15,232 bases of DNA from Bacillota bacterium. Its GTDB lineage: Bacteria > Bacillota > Clostridia > DSM-8532. Where the stretch lies: the NCBI GenBank assembly GCA_023410885.1, contig JAEYPI010000128.1, forward strand, positions 1-15,232, written 5' to 3'. Below, in pieces: positions 1 to 5,892 of this stretch (positions within the stretch are counted from its first letter, which is position 1; every line of letters begins with the position of its first letter). Made by a program: the position numbers and the translations under genes. Below the pieces are notes generated by a model. It did no database searches and was not told the origin of the DNA. It saw nothing but the letters and a program-made list of their open reading frames with translations.

Positions 1-864
1 TTTGGAAACTATGTTCTTATTTATGGAACGCTTGGCTTCCCGAAGTGGGGTGTAGCCGGAGCGGCTGTTTCCACTACGATTTCAAGAATTGTAGCATGTG
101 CTTTTGGACTATATATTCTTTATTCGAAGAGATCCGTTATCTCTATTAGCATTAAAGAAAGCTATAGACCTGATCGAGAGATCATAAAAAAGATTTTTTC
201 TATTGGCCTGCCCTCGGCCCTTGAACAGTTTGCGATACAAGGTGGCCTGATCCTCTTTGCAAGAACTGTTTCTGACTTAGGTACTGCGGGATTTGCCGCC
301 CATCAGATAGGACTGAATATCTCCGGGCTGACTTTTGCACCGAGTAATGCCTGTGGCGTTGCGGCTACAACTTTGGTGGGTCAGAGCCTTGGCGCCAATG
401 ATGAGGAAAAAGCCAAAAAATATGCTGACGTCATTCATCGTTTGTCCATTGTGATAGCCTGCATCATGGGACTGGTCTTTCTTTTGTTCTCACATCCACT
501 GGCACGACTCTATACCAAAGAGCTTGAAGTAGCTGCTATGGCAGGCGTTGTGCTCAAAATATTAGCTTTTGCGCAGCCCGGCCAATCGACACAGCTTAGC
601 TTGGCCGGAGCACTAAGAGGCGCCGGAGACACCATGTACCCTCTATATGCCTCTATTTTCGGCATATGGGGTTTCCGTGTCGTTGTGGCCTACATATTCG
701 TCAACATATTCCACTGGGGGTTGGTAGGTGCATGGGTTGCTTTATTGCTTGATCAATACACAAGAGCTATCATTGTCTTTTTCAGATATCGCTCAGGAAA
801 GTGGAAGTACATGAAGAACCGCACTGTAGAGAGCAAAGATTTGGAGCCTGTTTCAGAAACCTAA
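1..864 (+). CDS. MATE family multidrug/Na+(H+) antiporter, C-terminal part (5' truncated by window edge)
   Basis: An open frame runs from base 1 without a stop to a TAA at 862-864, giving 287 residues of a protein that is normally about 450 long; the start lies outside the window. It would be a cytoplasmic-membrane exporter of cationic drugs or metabolites driven by a sodium or proton gradient. The evidence is the alternation of hydrophobic helices with MATE-typical short motifs: GVAGAAVSTTISR near the visible start, a GLPSALEQ helix start, the GFAAHQIGLNI segment, the VGQSLGA stretch that begins a helix in this superfamily, and GALRGAGDTMYP near the end, with a charged tail after the last helix. 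The 9-bp inverted repeat at the 3' end (841-879) may end the transcript. The family call is secure; the substrate cannot be told. An internal ATG at 373 is not the start, because conserved MATE sequence continues upstream of it. Confidence 0.92.
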   Translation, partial: FGNYVLIYGTLGFPKWGVAGAAVSTTISRIVACAFGLYILYSKRSVISISIKESYRPDREIIKKIFSIGLPSALEQFAIQGGLILFARTVSDLGTAGFAAHQIGLNISGLTFAPSNACGVAATTLVGQSLGANDEEKAKKYADVIHRLSIVIACIMGLVFLLFSHPLARLYTKELEVAAMAGVVLKILAFAQPGQSTQLSLAGALRGAGDTMYPLYASIFGIWGFRVVVAYIFVNIFHWGLVGAWVALLLDQYTRAIIVFFRYRSGKWKYMKNRTVESKDLEPVSET

Positions 865-879
865 TCGTATAGGCTCCAA
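841..879. repeat. Inverted repeat at the end of the MATE gene (possible 3'-end stem)
   Basis: The 9-bp arm TTGGAGCCT (841-849) is perfectly complementary to AGGCTCCAA (871-879), and GTTTC/GAAAC inside the loop can form a small second stem. The repeat spans the stop codon. No T-run follows on the plus strand, so this is at best an mRNA-stabilising or imperfect terminator stem. A weak GAGGT/ACCTC dyad followed by T-rich sequence lies just after, at 894-925. Confidence 0.45.
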
Positions 880-942
880 AAGGTTAACAGTCTGAGGTGC
901 GTTTAAGTAACATACCTCTATTTTATTGTGACTGTTCCCGGG

Positions 943-975
943 ACCCGCTCGCAATCTTTGATTGCGTAAGCGGGT
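943..975. repeat. Strong intergenic hairpin, 13 bp with a 3-nt loop
   Basis: ACCCGCT (943-949) pairs with AGCGGGT (969-975), and GCAATC (951-956) pairs with GATTGC (960-965), around a TTT loop. One base (C950) faces three bases (966-968) as a small internal bulge. The 865-1199 region has no supported gene, and this hairpin is its main structure. The following sequence is GGGG then TTCTTATT, not a clean T-run, so a classical terminator is doubtful. A weaker second dyad, ACCGTA (1118-1123) with TACGGT (1138-1143), lies nearer the next gene. It could be a REP-like or small mobile palindrome, or a degenerate terminator for the MATE gene. Confidence 0.6.
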
Positions 976-1199
976 GGGGTTCTTATTAACTCGTCTAAGC
1001 ATCCCAGTTCCAGCATGCAATCTTCCACCCAAATCAACCGTTACCCAATTCCAGAAAAGTCATTTTAATGATAAACTATAAATATATACTTCTGCTCTTA
1101 TATAAGTCATCATTATGACCGTACGAGTTTCTTGCCTTACGGTATTGAAGATGTGTTTAAAAGTCATAATAAGGGCGAAATATATATTGAGGTAATAAT

Positions 1200-1688
1200 T
1201 TGAGGATTGGAGTATTGGCCGACACCCATATACCAAAGACAGCCAAAGCAATACCGGAAAAAGTGCTTAAAGCCTTTAACGATGTCCAGCTGATTATTCA
1301 TGCCGGCGACATTGTGGAAGAACCTGTATTGCGTCAGTTAGAAATGGTTGCCCCGGTAGTAGCCGTTTATGGAAATCGAGACTCGGAGACCCTTAAACGC
1401 ATACTGCCCGAAAAGAAAATAATAGAATTGGAAGGCTTTCGCATCGGTATTTTTCATGGCCACGGTGATAAAGGCACGACCATGCAAAGGCTTCCGGGCT
1501 TCTTTCAAGGCGTTTCCCTGGATTGCATTATTTTTGGACACAGCCATATCCCGTATATCGAGAAAATAAACGGGATTCTGTATTTCAATCCGGGTTCACC
1601 AACCGTTAAAAAGAGGCAGCCCCATCCCTCCGTAGGTATTCTCACACTAAGTGACACCATTGTGGCGGAAATTCACTATATAACATGA
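1200..1688 (+). CDS. YfcE-type metallophosphoesterase (phosphodiesterase)
   Basis: This 162-residue protein belongs to the small single-domain calcineurin-like phosphoesterases of the YfcE/MJ0936 group, two-metal cytoplasmic enzymes that cleave phosphodiester model substrates; the physiological substrate is generally unknown. All metal-ligand motifs are visible in order: D8 and H10 in LADTH, D37 in HAGD, N59 with R60 and D61 in GNRD, H86 in FHGHG, and H114 with H116 in GHSH, followed by NPGSP near residue 130. The start is a TTG at 1200, chosen because MRIGVLADTH is the normal family N-terminus and GAGGT (1189-1193) sits 6 nt upstream. The gene stands alone, and its stop TGA is immediately followed by an ATG that opens a doubtful 36-codon frame. 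The length matches the family. Confidence 0.93.
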   Translation: MRIGVLADTHIPKTAKAIPEKVLKAFNDVQLIIHAGDIVEEPVLRQLEMVAPVVAVYGNRDSETLKRILPEKKIIELEGFRIGIFHGHGDKGTTMQRLPGFFQGVSLDCIIFGHSHIPYIEKINGILYFNPGSPTVKKRQPHPSVGILTLSDTIVAEIHYIT

Positions 1689-2026
1689 ATGGACAATAAA
1701 AATGATATTTTTTTTAACACTTCATTTGCCATTAAGCTGCTAGACCGGGCATATATTATGGATGCAGAAGAACAATTATATTTCTTCAGGCTTGACTAAT
1801 ATGCACGCCCATGGCCGCTTTTGGTGACCGCAATATCGACCGGCACTTCAGATGAACTCAAATGACGCATCAGGTCTTCATAAAGCTAAGTATGCAAGGT
1901 TTAGCGGGACGCTACTTCCGGGACAGCAATTAAAGGGATTATTAAAAGCATTTGGAATCATTATTGCATGAAACAAAAAGCAGGCAAAATTTATTGATTT
2001 ACCTGATTGTTAGGAGGAATAAGCGT
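1689..2026. other. 338-bp stretch with no convincing gene; possible gene remnants
   Basis: Two weak coding-like signals are present. On the plus strand a 36-codon frame (1689-1799) opens with an ATG directly abutting the phosphoesterase stop and has no recognisable ribosome binding site of its own. On the minus strand a frame from 1885 down to 1676 reads like protein (LYEDLMRHLSSSEVPVDIAV near its start), but it has a stop at 1796-1798 and another just upstream at 1886-1888. I recognise neither. The stretch may be a decayed gene. The last 75 bases are an in-frame extension of the next gene without a start signal. Confidence 0.4.
2012..2017 (+). promoter_or_regulatory. Ribosome binding site that fixes the glutamate dehydrogenase start
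   Basis: AGGAGG ends 9 nt before the ATG at 2027. It selects that ATG over an in-frame upstream TTG at 1952, which has no comparable site and would add 25 residues absent from the family. Confidence 0.85.
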
Positions 2027-3286
2027 ATGACACCAAAGTACAATCCCTATGAGAATATGCTGGAGGTTCTGAGCAAAGCTGCAAATATGCTGGGGTTACA
2101 GGAGGATGACTACGTTATATTAAAATATCCGGAACGGGAGCTGAAGGTAGCCATACCAATAGAAATGGATGATGGCTCTACTCGGGTTTTTGAAGGCTAC
2201 CGTGTTCAGCATTCAAGCTGCAGGGGGCCTTACAAGGGCGGGATTCGTTACCATCAGGATGTTGACATGGATGAGGTAAAAGCTTTAGCGGCCTGGATGT
2301 CCTTCAAGTGTGCGGTAGTAAATATTCCCTATGGTGGTGGTAAAGGCGCCGTCAAGGTCAACCCCAGGGAGCTTTCTAAAAATGAATTGAGGAAGTTGAC
2401 CCGAAGGTATACGGCAATGATTCTCCCTTTAATCGGACCGGAAAGGGATATTCCAGCTCCCGATGTGGGAACCAATGCAGAAGTGATGGGCTGGATTATG
2501 GATACATACAGTATGTTTAAGGGGTATACCGTCCCGGGTGTCGTAACCGGTAAGCCTGTAGATATAGGAGGCTCACTGGGAAGAAAGGAAGCCACCGGAC
2601 GGGGTGTCATGTTCATGACCCGCGAAATCCTCCATCGCTTAGGTATTCCAATGATTGGAACAAAAGTAGCTGTTCAGGGCATGGGCAATGTAGGAGGAAC
2701 AGCTGCAAGGCTGCTTCATAATGAAGGGTGCAAGATTGTGGCCGTCAGTGATGTTTCAGGTGGCGTATATAATAAGGCGGGGCTTAATATGGAGGAAATC
2801 CTGCAATTCCTCTCCCAAAATGGTAATCTTCTCAAGGATTACAACGCATCAGGAGTCATACATATTACCAATGAAGCGTTGTTGACCTGTGATGCTGACG
2901 TTCTGGTTCCTGCGGCGCTAGAAAACCAGATTACCGAGGAGAATGCCCCTCATATAAAGGCGCGGTTTATTGTAGAAGGTGCAAACGGCCCAACTACGAT
3001 AGAGGCAGACAAAATCCTTGAGAGGAATGGGAAGAGGATCGTTCCCGATATTCTAGCCAATGCAGGCGGTGTCGTTGTATCCTATTTTGAATGGGTCCAG
3101 AATATCCAGTCTCTTATGTGGGATGAGGATGAGGTTAACAGAATTCTTGAAAAGATCATGATCAGAGCCTTTAATGAGGTATGGGATACAGCAGAGGGGA
3201 AAAACACGACATTGAGGATGGGTGCATACATGGTAGCCATCGACAGGATTGTCAAAGCGAAAGCAATCCGTGGCATATTCCCGTAA
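2027..3286 (+). CDS. gdhA: Glutamate dehydrogenase (Glu/Leu/Phe/Val dehydrogenase family)
   Basis: This 419-residue enzyme interconverts glutamate with 2-oxoglutarate and ammonia using a nicotinamide cofactor, and sits between nitrogen metabolism and amino-acid fermentation in the cytoplasm. The N-terminal substrate domain carries the family lysines K70 (GPYKGGIRYH), K94 (MSFK) and K106 (PYGGGKGA) and the catalytic D146 (PAPDVGTN). The C-terminal Rossmann domain has GMGNVG at 218-223, and D242 after the second strand fits NAD more than NADP, which is an inference. Length and the start at 2027 match the ~415-420 residue hexameric enzymes of clostridia and bacilli. Leucine, phenylalanine or valine dehydrogenases are related but shorter and lack this exact substrate-pocket pattern. 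The gene is transcribed alone and ends in a clear terminator at 3318-3354. Confidence 0.94.
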   Translation: MTPKYNPYENMLEVLSKAANMLGLQEDDYVILKYPERELKVAIPIEMDDGSTRVFEGYRVQHSSCRGPYKGGIRYHQDVDMDEVKALAAWMSFKCAVVNIPYGGGKGAVKVNPRELSKNELRKLTRRYTAMILPLIGPERDIPAPDVGTNAEVMGWIMDTYSMFKGYTVPGVVTGKPVDIGGSLGRKEATGRGVMFMTREILHRLGIPMIGTKVAVQGMGNVGGTAARLLHNEGCKIVAVSDVSGGVYNKAGLNMEEILQFLSQNGNLLKDYNASGVIHITNEALLTCDADVLVPAALENQITEENAPHIKARFIVEGANGPTTIEADKILERNGKRIVPDILANAGGVVVSYFEWVQNIQSLMWDEDEVNRILEKIMIRAFNEVWDTAEGKNTTLRMGAYMVAIDRIVKAKAIRGIFP

Positions 3287-3317
3287 AAAAGTAGTTGCAT
3301 TTCGCCGCTAAAGGTCA

Positions 3318-3354
3318 GGACATCTCATAGGAAGCATTAAGAGATGTCCTTTTT
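3318..3354 (+). terminator. Rho-independent terminator of glutamate dehydrogenase
   Basis: A perfect 9-bp stem GGACATCTC (3318-3326) / GAGATGTCC (3341-3349) with a 14-nt loop is followed by TTTTT (3350-3354). It lies 32 nt after the stop codon. The gene beyond it runs in the opposite direction. Confidence 0.9.
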
Positions 3355-3404
3355 GTATGCGTGACACCTCCTAAAAGCAATCGATATAGTTTGAAAGTCA
3401 TGTC

Positions 3405-3848
3405 TCATTGGGCTATTAAGGCTTGTAGTTTTTCATAATCCTCCATGCTTGAAGTCCAGAAAATAACAAAATAATGGGTCAGGCCAAGCAGGGTAAGTGC
3501 TTCAAACCTGTGATTGCCATCACTCATATCAAATTTACCTTTTTCATAGTTAATAATAAGGGGAGGCATGTCCCAACCATTTATTAAAGAGGCCATCATG
3601 TTACCCACCATGAAATCAAAGCTCGGCTTTCTGACTTTATACTTCATAGTGCTTTCCGGACCGCAGTTTCTGGAGAAGGCATCCAGACTGAATATTACGG
3701 GGTTAGTGAAATATCTTTTTTGGAGTCTTATAATATAAGATAAAAAAGGGTTATGACCAACACTCCCTAAAAAGGCATGTACCCAGTCCTCTATGCGGCC
3801 TTCATACCCATGCTGCAATGCACCCTGCAGCGTGAATATGTCGTTCAT
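3405..3848 (-). CDS. Orphan ParB/sulfiredoxin-fold (ParB-like nuclease domain) protein
   Basis: This 147-residue protein is not part of a partition operon; no ParA, HTH domain or parS-like cluster is nearby. The family call rests on its C-terminal half, where a strand-rich segment leads to MSDGNHRFEAL (108-118). That stretch corresponds to the D/E-G-x-H/R-R-x-x-A box of the ParB N-terminal/sulfiredoxin fold, which in related proteins binds a nucleotide. It is followed by a hydrophobic strand (LTHYFVIFW). The HTH domain of true ParB is absent. The N-terminal half (1-60) is not recognised. The start ATG at 3846-3848 is backed by GAGGTGAT on the minus strand (3854-3861). It might be a kinase-like or nuclease-like stand-alone protein, and its function is unknown. 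The 18-bp palindrome at 3953-3970 lies about 105 bp upstream and may be its operator. Confidence 0.72.
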   Translation of the reverse strand: MNDIFTLQGALQHGYEGRIEDWVHAFLGSVGHNPFLSYIIRLQKRYFTNPVIFSLDAFSRNCGPESTMKYKVRKPSFDFMVGNMMASLINGWDMPPLIINYEKGKFDMSDGNHRFEALTLLGLTHYFVIFWTSSMEDYEKLQALIAQ

Positions 3849-3952
3849 TACACATCACCTCAAAATTTCCAGAATAACTTTTGTACTACTATAATATTCT
3901 TTAAGGTTCCATAAGTTCATCAGGAACAAGGGCGTGTATTATTCCAGAAAAT

Positions 3953-3985
3953 AATTTGAACGTTCAAATTGAAATCCAAATTGGA
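3953..3985. promoter_or_regulatory. Operator-like palindromes: 18-bp perfect plus 11-bp dyad
   Basis: AATTTGAACGTTCAAATT (3953-3970) is a perfect 18-bp palindrome. Four bases later, TCCAA-A-TTGGA (3975-3985) is symmetric around one central base. Both lie in the non-coding stretch upstream of the minus-strand ParB-like gene, about 105 bp before its start. Perfect symmetry without a loop favours binding by a dimeric repressor rather than an RNA hairpin. No regulator gene is adjacent in the window. Confidence 0.55.
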
Positions 3986-3998
3986 GAGGCCCGCATAT

Positions 3999-4029
3999 AA
4001 AAAAAGCTCACTATTAAGTGGGCTTTTTT
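3999..4029. terminator. Bidirectional terminator
   Basis: A stem AAAAAAGCTCAC / GTGGGCTTTTTT (about 4000-4011 with 4018-4029, one G-U pair) with a 6-nt loop is flanked by an A-run on one side and a T-run on the other, so it can act on both strands. On the minus strand it sits 14 nt after the stop of the rhodanese relic, whose original terminator it probably is. Confidence 0.82.
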
Positions 4030-4042
4030 AGCAGTTTATAAG

Positions 4043-4268
4043 TCACCCGTTGCCTTCTGTCTCATAAGGCCAGCTTATGATGCCTCCCAGGTCATAAACC
4101 TTGGTGTATCCCATTTCAACAAGTTTTTTTGCGGCAAGCTTAATACACTTAATATTAATTTTCTTACTTTTTTCATCCTAGCACGCCTTTCTTCAAAACA
4201 TCTATTATAATAGAGCAATCATTATGTGGCATAATAATCTCTAAAATCATATTCTTCTTAAATCTTTC
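4043..4268 (-). pseudogene. Decayed rhodanese-domain gene
   Basis: The minus strand carries the C-terminal end of a rhodanese-like sulfurtransferase domain. LAAKKLVEMGYTKVYDLGGI and then ISWPYETEG end at a TGA at 4043-4045, a clear match to the family's last helix and GG-(x)n-W motif. In the same frame DEKSKKINIKC precedes it, where a lysine-rich turn, strand and catalytic cysteine are expected. The cysteine runs almost directly into IKLAAKKL, so the catalytic loop (CRxGxRS-like) is missing. A TAG stop lies just before DEKSKK. One frame over, MPHNDCSIIIDV (ending near 4180) resembles the family's first core strand (IILDVR), and the GHIPGA section is gone. This therefore looks like a gene eroded by internal deletions and a frameshift. 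The relation of the C-terminal part is fairly sure; the upstream half is an inference. Confidence 0.75.
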
Positions 4269-4538
4269 TTTATCATACTTCCTTCTCAGCGATAATAAAA
4301 GTGACCATGTCACAATTTGAATGCTTGAAATTAAAAAGTTAACAATATTAATTACCAAAGCACACCTTTTTTGGCTAAACGGATATGAAATTTTCTTTTG
4401 TAATGCCCTTGTTATAAGCATTTAAGCCAGTAAGTAGGTGGGAATTTTTGTGTTAGCTCTTTTATGCCAAAACTCTAAAAACCGCTAATAGAAACGATTT
4501 GAGTGATCAACAAAAAGCTTAACCCGCCCAAGGACACA
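4269..4538. other. AT-rich stretch without a supported gene
   Basis: An open minus-strand frame continues to 4421, but its sequence resembles no family and it lacks a ribosome binding site, so it is probably the eroded upstream part of the rhodanese locus. A small dyad GTGAC-CAT-GTCAC lies at 4301-4313. Nothing else stands out. Confidence 0.4.
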
Positions 4539-4574
4539 TTTTAAAAAGAAAATTTTTTAAAAAATTTTTAAAAA
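4539..4574. promoter_or_regulatory. A/T tract upstream of the hup promoter (UP-element-like or bent DNA)
   Basis: These 36 bases are all A or T apart from one G (4548), arranged as alternating A- and T-runs, including the palindrome AAAATTTTTTAAAAAATTTT at 4549-4568. The tract ends about 15 bp before the -35 box of the HU gene. Such tracts are known to bind the RNA polymerase alpha C-terminal domain or to bend DNA; either role here is an inference. Confidence 0.5.
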
Positions 4575-4589
4575 TGATGGCTTTTTATG

Positions 4590-4617
4590 TTGTTTTATGA
4601 AATAATATGGGTATAAA
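4590..4617 (+). promoter_or_regulatory. SigA-type promoter for HU
   Basis: TTGTTT (4590-4595) and TATAAA (4612-4617) are spaced 16 bp apart, placing the transcript start near 4624. The inverted repeat TGGCA-N5-TGCCA (4623-4637) covers that position. Confidence 0.6.
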
Positions 4618-4622
4618 TTATT

Positions 4623-4637
4623 TGGCATATAGTGCCA
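4623..4637. promoter_or_regulatory. Dyad at the HU transcription start (candidate operator)
   Basis: TGGCA (4623-4627) and TGCCA (4633-4637) are separated by 5 bases and overlap the predicted +1 of the HU promoter. This is a position where a bound dimer would block initiation. It could also fold as a 5-bp hairpin at the extreme 5' end of the mRNA. No regulator can be named. Confidence 0.4.
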
Positions 4638-4662
4638 TAAATTATCCGGAAGGAGAGTTGAC

Positions 4663-4956
4663 ATGAATAAGGCGGATCTTATTGATGCAATTGCCAAAAA
4701 GGCGGAAATGACAAAGAAGGATGCTGGTATAGCCCTCGACGCTATCATCGAAAGCATCAGTGCATCTTTGGCTAAAACAGAAAAGGTTACTCTCGTAGGT
4801 TTTGGTACATTTGATGTGAGAGAGCGCAAAGCACGCACTGGCGTAAATCCTCGCACAAAGGCCAAGATTAAGATTCCTGCTTCCAAGGCTCCTGTTTTCA
4901 AGGCAGGCAAAGAGCTGAAGGAAAAAGTTGCTGCAGCTAAGGCTAAGAAGAAATAA
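4663..4956 (+). CDS. hup: HU family DNA-binding protein
   Basis: This 97-residue nucleoid protein forms dimers that bind and bend DNA without strong sequence preference. It starts MNKADLIDAIA as in the HU family, has the helical N-terminal half, then VGFGTFDVRERKARTGVNPRT (about residues 45-65), which includes the GFGTF turn and the start of the beta arm, then a short basic stretch KAKIKIPAS in the arm. It is slightly longer than the usual 90-92 residues because of an Ala/Lys tail (AAAKAKKK). IHF is less likely because no partner subunit is present and Bacillota normally carry only HU. AAGGAG (4650-4655) lies 7 nt before the ATG. The gene has its own promoter and two terminators in a row, so it is a monocistronic and probably highly expressed unit. 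Confidence 0.96.
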   Translation: MNKADLIDAIAKKAEMTKKDAGIALDAIIESISASLAKTEKVTLVGFGTFDVRERKARTGVNPRTKAKIKIPASKAPVFKAGKELKEKVAAAKAKKK

Positions 4957-4975
4957 TTAATTATCATGATAAAAG

Positions 4976-5003
4976 AAGCAGTCGTTTTACGGCTGCTTTT
5001 TTT
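4976..5003 (+). terminator. First HU terminator
   Basis: A 9-bp stem AAGCAGTCG (4976-4984) / CGGCTGCTT (4990-4998), with one G-U pair and a 5-nt loop, is followed by T's through 5003. It lies 19 nt after the HU stop codon. Confidence 0.92.
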
Positions 5004-5020
5004 ATAGGTTGAGGCTTGTG

Positions 5021-5049
5021 GTACGTTCTCGTAAGAACGTACTTTTTTT
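5021..5049 (+). terminator. Second, tandem terminator after HU
   Basis: A perfect 9-bp stem GTACGTTCT (5021-5029) / AGAACGTAC (5034-5042) with a CGTA tetraloop is followed by seven T's (5043-5049). It starts 17 nt after the first terminator ends, and it shields the ABC operon from HU read-through. Confidence 0.9.
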
Positions 5050-5133
5050 ATGTTCTGCTGTTTTTAACACCTTGTTTCGTGTAAAATTGTACTGGAGAAA
5101 CTTTCTTGTCAAGAGAAAAAGAGGTCTCCCAAA

Positions 5134-5892
5134 ATGGGGAAGGAACGTAAATGCAGGATAATGAGCAGCGATACATTGATCTCGGTGAGAGGCATCACAA
5201 AAAAGTATAAGAGCAGAAAGGCCCTCAATGATATTACGTTCGATATTAATAAAGGGGAAATATTTGGCCTGATCGGGCCAAATGGGGCGGGTAAATCAAC
5301 CTTTATTTCCCTACTGGCCACTATTAACAAGCCTGATGCAGGGAGTATTTTCATTGAGGGCGAAAGCATTCAAAATAATCCCGACGGCCTCAGATCGCGA
5401 CTGGGCTATGTACCTCAGGAGATTGCCCTGTATCCCATGCTCTCCGCCTATGACAATTTGGATTTCTGGGGAGGCATCTATGGTATAGAGCCCTCCATTA
5501 AAAAGCGGAGAATTGAGTCTATTCTCCGGTTGATGAAGCTCTATGACAGAAAGGATGATAAGGTAAGGACCTTCTCCGGAGGGATGAAGAGACGTCTTAA
5601 CATTGCGGCTTCACTACTTCACAAGCCTGATATTTTGATTATGGATGAACCTACTGCCGGTGTTGATGTTCTTTCACGGGCCACCATTGCAGAGCTTATT
5701 CTGAGCCTGAAAAAGGAAGGGTGTACCATCCTGATAACCAGCCATTATATTGATGAACTGGAGCTTTTGTGTGACCGTATTGCAGTATTGCACGACGGGA
5801 GCCTGCTTTATTCGGGAAATATTGTCGATGTCTTAAAAAAAGCGGACAGCGACAATCTGGAACAGCTGATGCTCAAGCTGGAGGAGGCATAA
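5134..5892 (+). CDS. ABC transporter ATP-binding protein (export type)
   Basis: This 252-residue ATPase powers the exporter formed with the two following permeases at the inner face of the membrane. Every nucleotide-binding motif is intact: Walker A GPNGAGKST (48-56), Q-loop Q95 (VPQE), signature FSGGMKRR (147-154), Walker B ILIMDEP (167-173), D-loop GVDV (176-179) and the switch histidine H204 (TSHY). GPNGAGKST plus FSGGMKRR is typical of the DrrA/CcmA-like ABC-2 drug and polysaccharide exporters. The ATG at 5134 is preferred because GAGGT lies 8 nt upstream. The ATG at 5161 (starting MSSDTLISVRG) matches the family start better but has only a poorly spaced AGGA. The stop overlaps the next start by one base (TAATG). 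The substrate cannot be inferred. Confidence 0.93.
   Translation: MGKERKCRIMSSDTLISVRGITKKYKSRKALNDITFDINKGEIFGLIGPNGAGKSTFISLLATINKPDAGSIFIEGESIQNNPDGLRSRLGYVPQEIALYPMLSAYDNLDFWGGIYGIEPSIKKRRIESILRLMKLYDRKDDKVRTFSGGMKRRLNIAASLLHKPDILIMDEPTAGVDVLSRATIAELILSLKKEGCTILITSHYIDELELLCDRIAVLHDGSLLYSGNIVDVLKKADSDNLEQLMLKLEEA

Noticed and set aside
1952..2026. 25-residue N-terminal extension of glutamate dehydrogenase from a TTG
   Set aside because: There is no ribosome binding site, while AGGAGG sits just before the ATG at 2027, and the family N-terminus matches the shorter form.
4157..4175. ATG-AAA-AAA start resembling a lipoprotein or signal-peptide start on the minus strand near 4175
   Set aside because: It is out of frame with the rhodanese signature and hits a stop after 33 codons, so it is best seen as part of the decayed locus.
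4557..4967. 136-codon minus-strand frame across the HU gene
   Set aside because: It is antisense to a clearly coding gene, covers its promoter and terminator region, and shows no family features.
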